In this document: one piece after another, positions 45,813 to 54,192 of the stretch
How positions within the stretch are numbered: position 1 is the first letter of the stretch
Layout of the letters: each line of letters opens with the position of its first letter
Source of the DNA: Deltaproteobacteria bacterium
GTDB lineage: Bacteria; Desulfobacterota; Deferrisomatia; Deferrisomatales; JACRMM01
DNA: 64,000 nt
NCBI GenBank assembly: GCA_016214985.1
Contig: JACRMM010000018.1
Span: 62,001-126,000, forward strand
Direction of reading: 5' to 3'
Notes under the pieces: model-generated
Databases searched by the model: none
What the model saw: the letters and a program-made list of their open reading frames with translations, nothing else
What the model was told of the DNA's origin: nothing
Translations under genes and position numbers: made by a program

Positions 45813-48215
45813 TCAGCGACGAGCGACCCTCAGGGTGTTGCCGACCACCGTGAGGCTGCTCGACAGCATGGCCAGGGCGGCCACAAGCGGGTTCAGGAGC
45901 CCCGAGACCGCCAGGGGGAGGGCGAGCAGGTTGTAGAAGAACGCGAAGAAGAGGTTCTGCCGGACCACGCGCGTCGCCCGGCCGGCGAGCGCAAAGACCG
46001 ACGCGAGCTGCCCAGGATCGTCGGAGAGGATCACCACGTCGGCCGCCTGGCACAGGAAATCGGCCCCCGCCCCCAGGGCGATCCCCACATCCGCCTCGGC
46101 GAGGGCCGGGGCGTCATTGATCCCGTCACCCACCATGGCGACGCGGGACCCCTGGTTTCGGAGGTCTGCGAGGAGCGCGACCTTGTCCTCGGGTCGGGCG
46201 TTGCCCAGGAACCGGTCGATGCCGAGGCTGCGGGCCACGGCGCCGGTCGCACCGGGCGAATCACCGGAGACCAGCCACAACGCCAGGCCTCGCGCGCGAA
46301 GATGCTCGACGGAGCAGACGGCCTCTGGCTTGAGGGCATCGCCGAAGGAGAAGACGGCGTTCGCGCCTCCCGCCCACCCGGCCCAAGCCGTGGTGAGGCC
46401 TCGCGCCTCGAGCTCCTCCTGGCGACGAGCGAGGGAAGCCGGGATGGCGAACCCCTCGGCCATCATCAGCCGCCGGCTTCCCACCGCGGTCCGCGCTCCC
46501 TGCGCCGTGCCGGTCACCCCCCGTCCGGGGCCCTCCTCGACCTCGCCCGGATCCTCAAGGGAGAGGCCCCGCTCTCGTGCCTCTCGTACCAGCGCTCGCG
46601 CGACCGTGTGCTCGGACCGCTGCGCCACCGAAGCGGCCCGGCGCAGGGCCTCCTCCCCGTCTACCCCCTCGGCAACCACCTCCCGCAGGGCGTAGTCCCC
46701 GTCCGTGACCGTGCCCGTCTTGTCCAGGACGACCACGTCCAGCTCAGGAATCCGCTCGAGGGCACCCGGGTCCCGCACCAGAATCCCCCGCGAGCGGCCG
46801 GCACCGAGGGCCGCCACCTTGGCCAGCGGGGTCGCGAGGCCCAGCGCGCAGGGGCACGTGACCACGAGCACGGAGAGGGCGCGCCGCAAGGCCTCTTCGG
46901 CCGAGCCCCGGCCCACCGAGACCGCCACGGCGGCCGCCACGGCCAGACACAGCACCGCGGGCACGAGCCAGCGCGTCAGGCGATCGGCCAGAAGCTCCGC
47001 CGGGGCCCGGCGGACGAGGGCTTCTTCCATCAGGGCAATCATCCGGCCTGCGGCGCTCTCGGACGCCGTGCGGCGGGCTCGTATCCGGATCTCACCTTCT
47101 CGAACCAGTGCGCCGCCCGACACCTCGTCGCCCGAGGCCGCCTGGACAGGACGCGCCTCGCCGGTCAGACTCGACCCGTCGAGCGTGGCCCGGCCCCGGA
47201 CGATCGAGCCGTCAACCGGCACGCGCTCTCCCGTCCGGACCACGACCTCGTTGCCAGGGCTCACAGCGGCAGACGCTACCCACTGCTCCTTCCCCTCGGT
47301 CCACAGCCGCGCCTTCCGGCCGGCCCACTCATAGAGGTCCGCCGTCTGCCGGGCCACCCGCTCCCGAGCCCTCCCCTCGATGAAGCGGCCCGCGAGTGCG
47401 AGCGTCACGAGGGTCGCGGAGGTATCGAAGTAGAGGTGCAGGCTCCCGCCCACGACTCCCGCCACGCTGAAGAGGTACGCCGAGAGGATGCCGACGGCGA
47501 GGAGGGTGTCCATGGAGGTGCCGCCGGCCCGAAATCCCCCCCACGCCCTCCGCAGGATCGGGAGCCCGCCGTAGAACACCACGGGCGTCGCGAGCGCCCA
47601 CTGGGGGAGCGACAGGTAGCGAACCCCGTCGGGCCCCAGGTCGGCGAAGAAGCCGCCATAGAGGGCCATGGAGATCATCATCAGGTTGGCGGTGAGGATC
47701 GCCGAGACGCCGAGACGCAGCAGCCGCTGCCGTCCCTCCCGAGCAGCGCCGGCGTCTTCCAGTCGGGAGGCGCCGTACCCGAGCCCCGACACGCGGTCGA
47801 GCACCGCCTCGGCGCTGACACGGTGCGGAAGGTGTCGAACGGTTACCCGGTCCGAGGCGAAGGAGACCCGCGCGTCGACGACCCCTTCCGTGCGCCGAAG
47901 GACCTCCTCGATCCACCAGGAGCAGGCCGGGCACCACATCCCCTCGGCCCGAAACACCAGCTCCTGGGTCAGGCCCGGCTCCGCGGGCACCGTCGCCGCG
48001 GTGGGGGCCGACACCGGCCCGCCGGGGATCAGCCCCGCGGCGACACCCCAGCGGTAGGCGTCGGTGTCGCGGAAGTCGGCCGGAGGCCCGCCAGGGCCAC
48101 GCGAGAGCATCTCGAAGACGTTGCGGCAGCCCGAGCAGCAGAAGGAGAGATCGGACCCGGCGGCGGTGGGAGCCGGGAGCCCGCACAGGGCGCACGGCCC
48201 GGCGGCGTCACCCAA
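45813..48215 (-). CDS. ccoI: CcoI/FixI-type copper-exporting P1B-ATPase
   Basis: 800 residues. An N-terminal CALCGLPAP...FCCSGCRNVFEM cysteine region typical of CcoI, then an HMA-like domain with the metal pair WCPACSWW, membrane helices, channel motif VVTCPCALGLATPLAK, phosphorylation DKTGTVTDGDY and hinge GDGINDAPALAEADVG. It supplies copper for cbb3 oxidase assembly, which fits its place at the end of the ACIII-oxidase operon. A TTG start (48215) with AAGGA upstream is chosen; the ORF remains open much further upstream but overlaps the actE gene there. Confidence 0.93.
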   Translation of the reverse strand: MGDAAGPCALCGLPAPTAAGSDLSFCCSGCRNVFEMLSRGPGGPPADFRDTDAYRWGVAAGLIPGGPVSAPTAATVPAEPGLTQELVFRAEGMWCPACSWWIEEVLRRTEGVVDARVSFASDRVTVRHLPHRVSAEAVLDRVSGLGYGASRLEDAGAAREGRQRLLRLGVSAILTANLMMISMALYGGFFADLGPDGVRYLSLPQWALATPVVFYGGLPILRRAWGGFRAGGTSMDTLLAVGILSAYLFSVAGVVGGSLHLYFDTSATLVTLALAGRFIEGRARERVARQTADLYEWAGRKARLWTEGKEQWVASAAVSPGNEVVVRTGERVPVDGSIVRGRATLDGSSLTGEARPVQAASGDEVSGGALVREGEIRIRARRTASESAAGRMIALMEEALVRRAPAELLADRLTRWLVPAVLCLAVAAAVAVSVGRGSAEEALRRALSVLVVTCPCALGLATPLAKVAALGAGRSRGILVRDPGALERIPELDVVVLDKTGTVTDGDYALREVVAEGVDGEEALRRAASVAQRSEHTVARALVREARERGLSLEDPGEVEEGPGRGVTGTAQGARTAVGSRRLMMAEGFAIPASLARRQEELEARGLTTAWAGWAGGANAVFSFGDALKPEAVCSVEHLRARGLALWLVSGDSPGATGAVARSLGIDRFLGNARPEDKVALLADLRNQGSRVAMVGDGINDAPALAEADVGIALGAGADFLCQAADVVILSDDPGQLASVFALAGRATRVVRQNLFFAFFYNLLALPLAVSGLLNPLVAALAMLSSSLTVVGNTLRVARR

Positions 48216-48298
48216 GGCCGACGTCCTTCGCGGAGGGGAGAGAGATCGGCGACGTGGAGCACCGCCCCGGCAGGGGGCCCGACCGACCGGCCACGCGC

Positions 48299-48787
48299 CT
48301 ACCTCGAAGGGCGCAGCGGCAGCGCCCGGAGGTAGGCGACCACGGCCCAGCGATCGGTTTCGGACACGGTGTCCGCGAGCGGCGGGTGGCGGCGAAAACC
48401 GAGGCTGATCGTGGCGAAGAGCGCCCCGTCGGACTGCCCCTGCACCGGCGCAGAGCGCAGATCGGTGGGCAGGGGCGCGAAGCTCTGCCCCACGGTGCCG
48501 TTGCCGTCGGCACGGGGGCCGTGGCAAGGAACGCAGTAATTTCCGTACGCAGCCCGTCCCCGCTCCACCGTGGCCGCCGACGCCGGCAGGGGGCTGCGGA
48601 GCGCGGTGGGCGGGAGCCTCTTCGCCGCCTCGATGCCCCCCCCGATCGGGACGGTGCCGGCCGGCATGGTCGGCAGGGGCGCCTCGTAGGTCTGGACGGC
48701 CTCGTCGTTCGTCATTCGCGCGTAATCGCAGCCCGCCGCCAGGGCGGCGACCAGAAGAGCCGCGACGCGCACCCCGGGGCCGTTCAC
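48299..48787 (-). CDS. actE: Monohaem cytochrome c lipoprotein, ActE-like subunit of ACIII
   Basis: 162 residues. Lipoprotein signal VRVAALLVAALAAG|C; ERGRAAYGNYCVPCHGPRAD (one CXXCH) and the ActE-type end DRWAVVAYLRALPL. In Alternative Complex III, ActE is the periplasmic monohaem subunit that passes electrons on. Here it is separated from the other act genes by the oxidase genes. GTG start overlaps the preceding stop. Confidence 0.75.
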   Translation of the reverse strand: MNGPGVRVAALLVAALAAGCDYARMTNDEAVQTYEAPLPTMPAGTVPIGGGIEAAKRLPPTALRSPLPASAATVERGRAAYGNYCVPCHGPRADGNGTVGQSFAPLPTDLRSAPVQGQSDGALFATISLGFRRHPPLADTVSETDRWAVVAYLRALPLRPSR

Positions 48788-49083
48788 GGAGCCTTCTCCC
48801 CGCCGACGTGCTGCACCACGGGCTCCTGACTACCGACGGGCGGGCCCAGGGTCGGGAACTGCTGGGGACCGTGGGTGGCATAGGGAGAGCTCCCCGGGAG
48901 GTCGTCGAAGGCGCCGAAGTCCCAGGGCGCCGGCCCCTTGTCTCCGATACCGATGAAGAGGAAGAACCCCCAGAGGAGGATGGCCAGCCCGAGACCCACC
49001 ACGACGAGCCAGGACCGGAGGGTGCCATCACCCCCTCCTCGCGCCCCCCCCTCTCCCCGCTGCGTCCCTGCGAAGTCGCTCAT
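48784..49083 (-). CDS. Single-pass membrane protein of the oxidase operon, unknown
   Basis: 99 residues. A Gly/Arg-rich cytoplasmic start, one membrane helix (SWLVVVGLGLAILLWGFFLF), then a periplasmic tail with WDFGAFDDLPGSSPYATHG. No cysteines or haem. Its position between the CcoP-like and ActE-like genes suggests a small accessory subunit. The 89-residue gene ends two bases before it. Not recognised. Confidence 0.6.
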   Translation of the reverse strand: MSDFAGTQRGEGGARGGGDGTLRSWLVVVGLGLAILLWGFFLFIGIGDKGPAPWDFGAFDDLPGSSPYATHGPQQFPTLGPPVGSQEPVVQHVGGEKAP

Positions 49084-49084
49084 C

Positions 49085-49354
49085 TCAATACCCCACGGGG
49101 CCGCCGAGGAGCCCGACCACGATCGCGTACCCCACGGCGCCGGCCACGGTGCCCACGTACACGAAGACGAGGAACGGCGCCACGGGGTTGTGCTCGGCGC
49201 CCGGGATCTCGTCAGGAACGGTTGCCGGGGGCACACCACTGCCCTCCCGGCGACGGTACCCGCCCCAGGCTGCTGCGGCAAAAACGAGGCCCACGAACCC
49301 CAAAACAAGCGCCAGTACCGTGTGCTGAAGGTCCAGAAGCGAGAAGTAGCGCAT
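49085..49354 (-). CDS. CcoP N-terminal-like membrane protein without haem c
   Basis: 89 residues with two membrane helices. The second part, IPGAEHNPVAPFLVFVYVG and TVAGAVGYAIVVGLL, resembles the N-terminal anchor of CcoP (NPLP-W...TI..A..Y) but no CXXCH follows. It is likely the anchor remnant or a CcoQ/P-type small subunit. It lies 19 bases after the CcoS-like gene. Confidence 0.6.
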   Translation of the reverse strand: MRYFSLLDLQHTVLALVLGFVGLVFAAAAWGGYRRREGSGVPPATVPDEIPGAEHNPVAPFLVFVYVGTVAGAVGYAIVVGLLGGPVGY

Positions 49355-49373
49355 GGGATCTCCTCCGCCGGGG

Positions 49374-49631
49374 TCAGCGCCCCAGCCACCACAGGACCAG
49401 GGGCGTCGCGAGCCCCGCAGCGACCAGAGCGCTCACGGCCGCGAGGGCGTAGACCTCGGCCGGCCGGCGCGACGCCGCCGCCCCCGGCGGCGCCGAGGGC
49501 TCGTCGCGCAGCGGGAGGTAGCGCGCCCGGCCCTGGTCGGCGAACTGTCCGGACCGGAGCGCCCAGGCAAACGACGCGAGGCTGAGCGCGAGGCTCACCC
49601 CGACCAGTACGATCCATCCCAGGTAGTACAC
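49374..49631 (-). CDS. ccoS: CcoS-like small membrane protein with extra C-terminal helix
   Basis: 85 residues. VYYLGWIVLVGVSLALSLAS then FAWALRSGQFADQGRARYLP fits the CcoS pattern (F-WA-xSGQFDD). CcoS assists haem/Cu insertion into cbb3 oxidase. A second helix at the end is unusual for CcoS. GTG start two bases after the ccoO stop. Confidence 0.6.
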   Translation of the reverse strand: MYYLGWIVLVGVSLALSLASFAWALRSGQFADQGRARYLPLRDEPSAPPGAAASRRPAEVYALAAVSALVAAGLATPLVLWWLGR

Positions 49632-49633
49632 CG

Positions 49634-50581
49634 CTACCTCCCCTCGGCCGAAGGTTCGTAAGAAGCCTCGATCCCCCGGGGCGCCGCCCCCGCGTCGGAC
49701 TGCCCGATGAAGGTCACCGCCACGTAGTTTCCGACGTCCCAGATCTTCTCGGACTCGAGCTCCCGCTTGAAATAGGGCATGGCCGTGCCGGTGATGCCGT
49801 TCATGATCTGGTAGTACAGGATCCCACCCGAGACGCCCCGCCCGCGCAGGATCGTGAAGTTGAGCGGAGGAGGCTGCAGGTACGGCTGCGCCGGGCCCAT
49901 CCCGTCCCCCACGGGACCATGGCACCCGATGCAGAAGCTCTCGTAGATCCGGTGCCCCCGCTCCAGGCCCGCCGGAGACGTCGGGTAGGGGTTCGGGAGC
50001 CAGCGCCACGGTTCGGGCACCATGGAGTGGAGCCACGCCACGTTGGCCTCCGGGCCCGCGTCGAAGGCAGCCTGGGCCCTTCGCTTCCAGGTCTGCTGCC
50101 GACCGTCCCGATCGTCGGCCAGACGAAAGCCCAGGCTCTGCACGTAGGCCGTGAGAGCACGCAGCCGGACCGGTCCCAGGAACTCCCACGAGGGCATCAC
50201 CGACTCGGGCCGCGTGAAGCGGGGGTTGGCGAAGTGGGCCCGGTGCCAGTCGTCCGGGTGCTCGCCGCCCTCCTGGGAGAGATCCGGGCCGGTGCGCTCG
50301 GTCCCCACCAGGTTGGGCTGATCCGCGACGTAGTCTCCCGCCTGGGCCACGCGCTCGGCTCCCAGGCCCCAGTCGATGCTCCGGACGAACTGGGTGTGGC
50401 AGAAGGCGCAGCCGTTGTTCACGTACAGGGCGCGGCCCTCCTCCTCCAGGGCGGTCCTCGGCCGGACGATCGCCGACGGCCGCTCCCCCAGGGTGGCCCA
50501 CGGCAGGATCACGGCGACCACGAGCACCGAGGTGAAGAGCAGGGTGCTCCCGCACACCACGATCGGCGTCGTCATCTTCAT
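49634..50581 (-). CDS. ccoO: Dihaem cbb3-type oxidase subunit CcoO fused to a cytochrome c domain
   Basis: 315 residues. Membrane anchor (TTPIVVCGSTLLFTSVLVVA), CcoO domain with NNGCAFCHTQFVRSIDWGLG, NLVGTERTGPDLSQEGG and DDWHRAHFANPRFTRPESVM, then a second cytochrome c domain ESFCIGCHGPVGDGMGPAQ. Ordinary CcoO has one haem; the extra domain probably replaces the haem-bearing part of CcoP. ATG overlaps the ccoN stop. Confidence 0.88.
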   Translation of the reverse strand: MKMTTPIVVCGSTLLFTSVLVVAVILPWATLGERPSAIVRPRTALEEEGRALYVNNGCAFCHTQFVRSIDWGLGAERVAQAGDYVADQPNLVGTERTGPDLSQEGGEHPDDWHRAHFANPRFTRPESVMPSWEFLGPVRLRALTAYVQSLGFRLADDRDGRQQTWKRRAQAAFDAGPEANVAWLHSMVPEPWRWLPNPYPTSPAGLERGHRIYESFCIGCHGPVGDGMGPAQPYLQPPPLNFTILRGRGVSGGILYYQIMNGITGTAMPYFKRELESEKIWDVGNYVAVTFIGQSDAGAAPRGIEASYEPSAEGR

Positions 50582-51939
50582 CCGGCACCCCCCTCGGGCT
50601 CCCGGAGGCTCCGGACGACGTTGTAGAGGCCCACGGCCGCCGCACCGAATAGGAGCACTCCCACCCCGACGCGCACGACCATGTAAGGGTGGAGCATCGG
50701 CAGGGTCCGATACACCGTCTCCCCGTTGAGCCAGCTGTTGCCCTGAACAAGGCCCGCCGCCGTGAGGACCACGAAGAAGCCGGCCATCCCGAGGAGCACG
50801 AGCCAGTACTGCAGGTCCGCCAGCACCCGGCTGTGGAGGGGCCGGCCCGTCACGCGCGGCAGCAGGAAGTACATGCCTCCCAGGCCGATGGTGCCCGCGA
50901 ATCCCAGCACGCCCATATGGGCGTGGGCCACGACCCAGTTGTTGAGGTGGGTGACGCGCTGCACGACCGGGAGCGACTGGAGCGGACCCTGGAGGCACAC
51001 GAGGAGGTACCACACGAGGCCCGCCATCACGAACTTGCCGCCCGGGTCTTCGTGGAAGAGACCGAGCCGGCCTCTCATTGTGAGCCAGAGGTTCACGAGG
51101 ACCGTGGCCACCGGGATCACCATGGCGATGCTCCCCGACACGGCGAGCACCTTCAGCCAGGTCGGGATCGGCGTCTGAAGCAGGTGATGGGCCCCGATGT
51201 GGGTGTAGATCATGAGGAGGCTCCAGAACCCCACGAGCGACAGGGTGTGGCTGTAGAGCGGGCTTCGGGCGACGTTGGGCACGACGTAGTAGGCCACCGC
51301 CACGGCCAACGGAGTGAGAAAGAGCCCCACGACCCCGTGGCCATAGAACCAAGCCAGGATCGCGTCGGGCATCCCGGAGATGGCGCCGGTCCTGGGGTTC
51401 CAGACCGCGTTGCCGAAGAAGTAGATGAAGAAGGTCGTCACGAGCGCGGCGAGGATGTACCAGGCGCTGATGTAGAGGGTGTTCTCCCGACGGGCCGCCA
51501 CGGTGCACAGGAGGTTCAGGAAGACGAGCGCCAGCCCGAAGAGCACGACCACGTCCACCGGCCAGATCCACTCGGCGTACTCACGGGACTGGGAGTGACC
51601 CAGGGCCAGGGTCGCGGTACCGGCCACGATCGCCAGATTCCAGAGCCACACCGTGACCTTGCCCAGCCGCTCGCTCCACAGGGGCACCCGCGACAGCATC
51701 GGCACCAGGCAGAACGCGGCCCCCAGGAGGGCGGAGCCCACGAACCCGAAGATCATGGTGCTGGTGTGCACGGGGCGGATGCGGCCGAACACGAGCCAGG
51801 AGATATTGCCCAGAAGGTCCGGCGCCGCCAGGTGCACCGCCCCGGTGAGCCCCTCCAGGGTCCCCACCAGGAACCAGAAGGCCGAGCCCAGGAACAACGC
51901 CTTGGCCGTGCCGTGAGGCTCCTCGGTCAGAAACGGCAC
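50578..51939 (-). CDS. ccoN: cbb3-type cytochrome oxidase catalytic subunit CcoN
   Basis: 453 residues, 12 helices. RIRPVHTSTMIFGFVGSALL (low-spin haem His), FYGHGVVGLFLTPLAVAVAY (CuB His), FWSLLMIYTHIGAHHLLQTP (His-His CuB plus the helix-VII Tyr), and NNWVVAHAHMGVLGFAG (haem b and b3 His). These give a complete oxygen-reduction site of the C-type (cbb3) family. High O2 affinity is known for the family. It follows the ActA-like gene by 31 bases. Confidence 0.93.
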   Translation of the reverse strand: MPFLTEEPHGTAKALFLGSAFWFLVGTLEGLTGAVHLAAPDLLGNISWLVFGRIRPVHTSTMIFGFVGSALLGAAFCLVPMLSRVPLWSERLGKVTVWLWNLAIVAGTATLALGHSQSREYAEWIWPVDVVVLFGLALVFLNLLCTVAARRENTLYISAWYILAALVTTFFIYFFGNAVWNPRTGAISGMPDAILAWFYGHGVVGLFLTPLAVAVAYYVVPNVARSPLYSHTLSLVGFWSLLMIYTHIGAHHLLQTPIPTWLKVLAVSGSIAMVIPVATVLVNLWLTMRGRLGLFHEDPGGKFVMAGLVWYLLVCLQGPLQSLPVVQRVTHLNNWVVAHAHMGVLGFAGTIGLGGMYFLLPRVTGRPLHSRVLADLQYWLVLLGMAGFFVVLTAAGLVQGNSWLNGETVYRTLPMLHPYMVVRVGVGVLLFGAAAVGLYNVVRSLREPEGGAG

Positions 51940-51970
51940 GCCGGACCTCCTCTCCCTGCGGCGCAGGGGG

Positions 51971-52504
51971 TCAATGGTGGCACGCGAGCCAGCAGTCGAG
52001 CTGGGCCCCCCGCGCCCGGTGGCAGCCGATGCAGAAACCCATCTGGAACTTCACCGGGCGCAGCCGGTCCATCGTCGCCACGGCTCCGTGACACGCGCTG
52101 CAGTCGATCTTGGCCCAGGCGACGTGCGGCTGGTGGCGGAACTTCACGTGGTCGGGAACAACGAACAGGCGCACCCAGGGCACGGGCACGCGCGCCTCCA
52201 GGTAGCCCTTCTCCCGGAGGATCTCCGGGTGGCTCGGGATCACGTGGGCGTGGCAGTAGAAGCACTTCTTTACCGTGGGGAGACCGGCATGCGCGGAGCG
52301 CTCGACGTAGGGGTGGCAGAATCGGCAGGGGATCCGCTTCACCCCGGCGTGGACGCGGTGGCTGAACGAGATCGGCTGCCGGGGGCCGATTCCCGCGCCG
52401 GGGTAGACGGCGTAGACGTAGAACAGGCCGCCCAAAAGCACTGCAGTGGCGCCCCCCAGCGCGGCCCAGGCCCGCCGACCTCCCGGCCAATCAGCGGCGG
52501 CCAT
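51971..52504 (-). CDS. actA: ActA-like multihaem cytochrome c subunit of ACIII
   Basis: 177 residues. One membrane anchor (AWAALGGATAVLLGGLFYVY), then haem sites CRFCH, CFYCH, CSACH and CIGCH. The expected fifth site, near the end, reads CWLACH: three residues between the cysteines instead of two. ActA is the pentahaem subunit of Alternative Complex III. Overlaps the actF stop by 14 bases. It lies after actF, not first as in Rhodothermus. Confidence 0.82.
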   Translation of the reverse strand: MAAADWPGGRRAWAALGGATAVLLGGLFYVYAVYPGAGIGPRQPISFSHRVHAGVKRIPCRFCHPYVERSAHAGLPTVKKCFYCHAHVIPSHPEILREKGYLEARVPVPWVRLFVVPDHVKFRHQPHVAWAKIDCSACHGAVATMDRLRPVKFQMGFCIGCHRARGAQLDCWLACHH

Positions 52505-53678
52505 GGGAGACCTGGCCCGGGGCGGGCTGCAGGCGGCCGGGCGAGGCCGCGGGCGCAGTGGGCGACGGGGGTGGGAGGCGCCGCAAAGATCCGGCGACCG
52601 AGAGTGCCGCCAGGCCCGCGAAGCCTGCCGTGATGAGGGCCTCGGAGAGGCCCAGCGGCAGTGCCCCGCCCCGGGAGAGCGAAGGCGCCACGAGCACGAA
52701 CCGCTCGAGCCACAGGGCCGCCAGGATGAGCCCCCCGACGGCCCCCACGACCGCGGGGCGGGCCTTGGCCCGGCGGAACAGGAGGACCGTGGTCGGGACC
52801 GCGAACCCCGCGGCCAGGACCACCCAGGTGAGGTGGGCCCAGGGGGCCGCCCTCAGCCGAAGGATCAGGAACCGGGTCTCCGCCGGGAGGTTCCCGTACC
52901 AGATCACCAGGAACTGGACGTAGAAGAGATAGCCGGTGGCGAACCCGAAGCCGAGAAGAAGTGTCCCGAGGTCCTGGGACGCGGCGCTGCCCACGTCCGT
53001 TCCCGTTCCTGCCCCGACCATCCCTCGAACCACGGCCACCGCGGCGAGCCCCGTGTAGAAGCTCCCGATGAAGTAATAGGCCCCGAAGAGGGTGCTGTTC
53101 CAGTGGGGGTCGAGAGACATGATCCAGTCGAAGGCCACCAGCGTCAGGACCACGGCGTAGAGCACCGCGAAGAGCGTCGCGACGCCCTGTCCCCGGACCG
53201 GGTGTCCGCGCTCGCGCGCCGATCCCCGCACGAGGGCGAGGCCCGCAGCGGCGAGCGCCAGGAGCGCCGCCCCGTCGCGCAGGAACAGGAACCCGGGGCT
53301 CAGCCAGAGCCTGCGGGCGGGAAGCGCCTCCGCGAGATCCGGGAAGACGAGAGCGCGGCCGAACCACAGGCCGCCGAACAGCGCGACACAGACCGGCAGA
53401 AAGGCGCCGAACGCCTCGGCGAGGGGCTTCACCGCGTCGCCCCAGCGGCCCTCCGACAGCGTCAGGACGGCCGACAGCAGCACGGCCCCGGAGGCGAGCC
53501 CGGTCCAGAAGAGGACGTTCACGAGGTACGCCTGCCAGGCCCTCGCCGGGTCCGGGCCCGACAGGGCCGTGGCGAAGGCGGCCCCACCGACGGCCACCAT
53601 CCCCAGGAAGAGCGCGGCCCACCGGCGCGAGACCGGCCCGACCGGAGGGGACGTCGCGCGGTCGTCACGCATCGACAT
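52491..53678 (-). CDS. actF: ACIII membrane subunit ActF (NrfD-like)
   Basis: 395 residues with about 10 membrane helices. WQAYLVNVLFWTGLASGAVL, FDWIMSLDPHWNSTLFGAYY and FLVIWYGNLPAETRFLILRL match the ActF/quinol:cytochrome c oxidoreductase membrane family. GGAGGTGCGCG precedes ATG 53678. It anchors the complex and probably helps form a quinol site or proton path with ActC. Confidence 0.9.
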   Translation of the reverse strand: MSMRDDRATSPPVGPVSRRWAALFLGMVAVGGAAFATALSGPDPARAWQAYLVNVLFWTGLASGAVLLSAVLTLSEGRWGDAVKPLAEAFGAFLPVCVALFGGLWFGRALVFPDLAEALPARRLWLSPGFLFLRDGAALLALAAAGLALVRGSARERGHPVRGQGVATLFAVLYAVVLTLVAFDWIMSLDPHWNSTLFGAYYFIGSFYTGLAAVAVVRGMVGAGTGTDVGSAASQDLGTLLLGFGFATGYLFYVQFLVIWYGNLPAETRFLILRLRAAPWAHLTWVVLAAGFAVPTTVLLFRRAKARPAVVGAVGGLILAALWLERFVLVAPSLSRGGALPLGLSEALITAGFAGLAALSVAGSLRRLPPPSPTAPAASPGRLQPAPGQVSHGRR

Positions 53679-54192
53679 CGCGCACCTCCTCGGCACCGGC
53701 CTCGTGCAGCGCGGCCCTCAGGCTTTCGGCCTCGGACCCGGCCCCGGCCAAGACGAGGAGTCCGAAGCGGTCGCTCGAGAAGCGGGGGTCGTAGTAGCCG
53801 GGAAGGCGGAACCGGGGAAGCCGCCCGAGCACGAGGAGCGCCCCCAGCGTCGAGAGCACGCCCAGGAGGATCGAGAGCTCGAAGGCGACCACGGTGAACG
53901 GGACCCAGGAGAGCACCGGCTTCCCGCTCACGATGAGGCCCCAGCGGAGCGCCGTGAACGCGCACAGGCCCAACCCGGACGCCGTGCCCGCGAAGAAGCC
54001 CGCCAGGGTGACGAAGCGGATCGGGCTCGGCGGGAGGTTCAAGCGGCCCAGGAGGTCGGCGCCGTGCACGGGGGAGTGGACCGTGAAGGGGAGGCCCCGG
54101 CCCTGGACGGCCCCGAGCGCCGCTTCCAGCTCCTGCGGCCGGGCGAAGATTGCAAGCAGGGCCGGCGAGAGGCCGGAGGAGCGGCGGCTCAT
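53665..54192 (-). CDS. actD: ACIII subunit ActD (DUF3341)
   Basis: 175 residues. SPALLAIFARPQELEAALGA (cytoplasmic part), SPVHGADLLGRLNLPPSPIR and two helices (VTLAGFFAGTASGLGLCAFT, VVAFELSILLGVLSTLGALL), then PGYYDPRFSSDRFGLLVLA. This is the DUF3341 protein that lies at the heart of ACIII operons. ATG overlaps the actC stop. Confidence 0.9.
   Translation of the reverse strand: MSRRSSGLSPALLAIFARPQELEAALGAVQGRGLPFTVHSPVHGADLLGRLNLPPSPIRFVTLAGFFAGTASGLGLCAFTALRWGLIVSGKPVLSWVPFTVVAFELSILLGVLSTLGALLVLGRLPRFRLPGYYDPRFSSDRFGLLVLAGAGSEAESLRAALHEAGAEEVRDVDA

Noticed and set aside
48216-49031. Upstream extension of the ccoI open frame to 1072 residues
   Set aside because: The extension overlaps actE and the 99-aa gene in another frame and lacks family similarity; a TTG start with ribosome site fits better.
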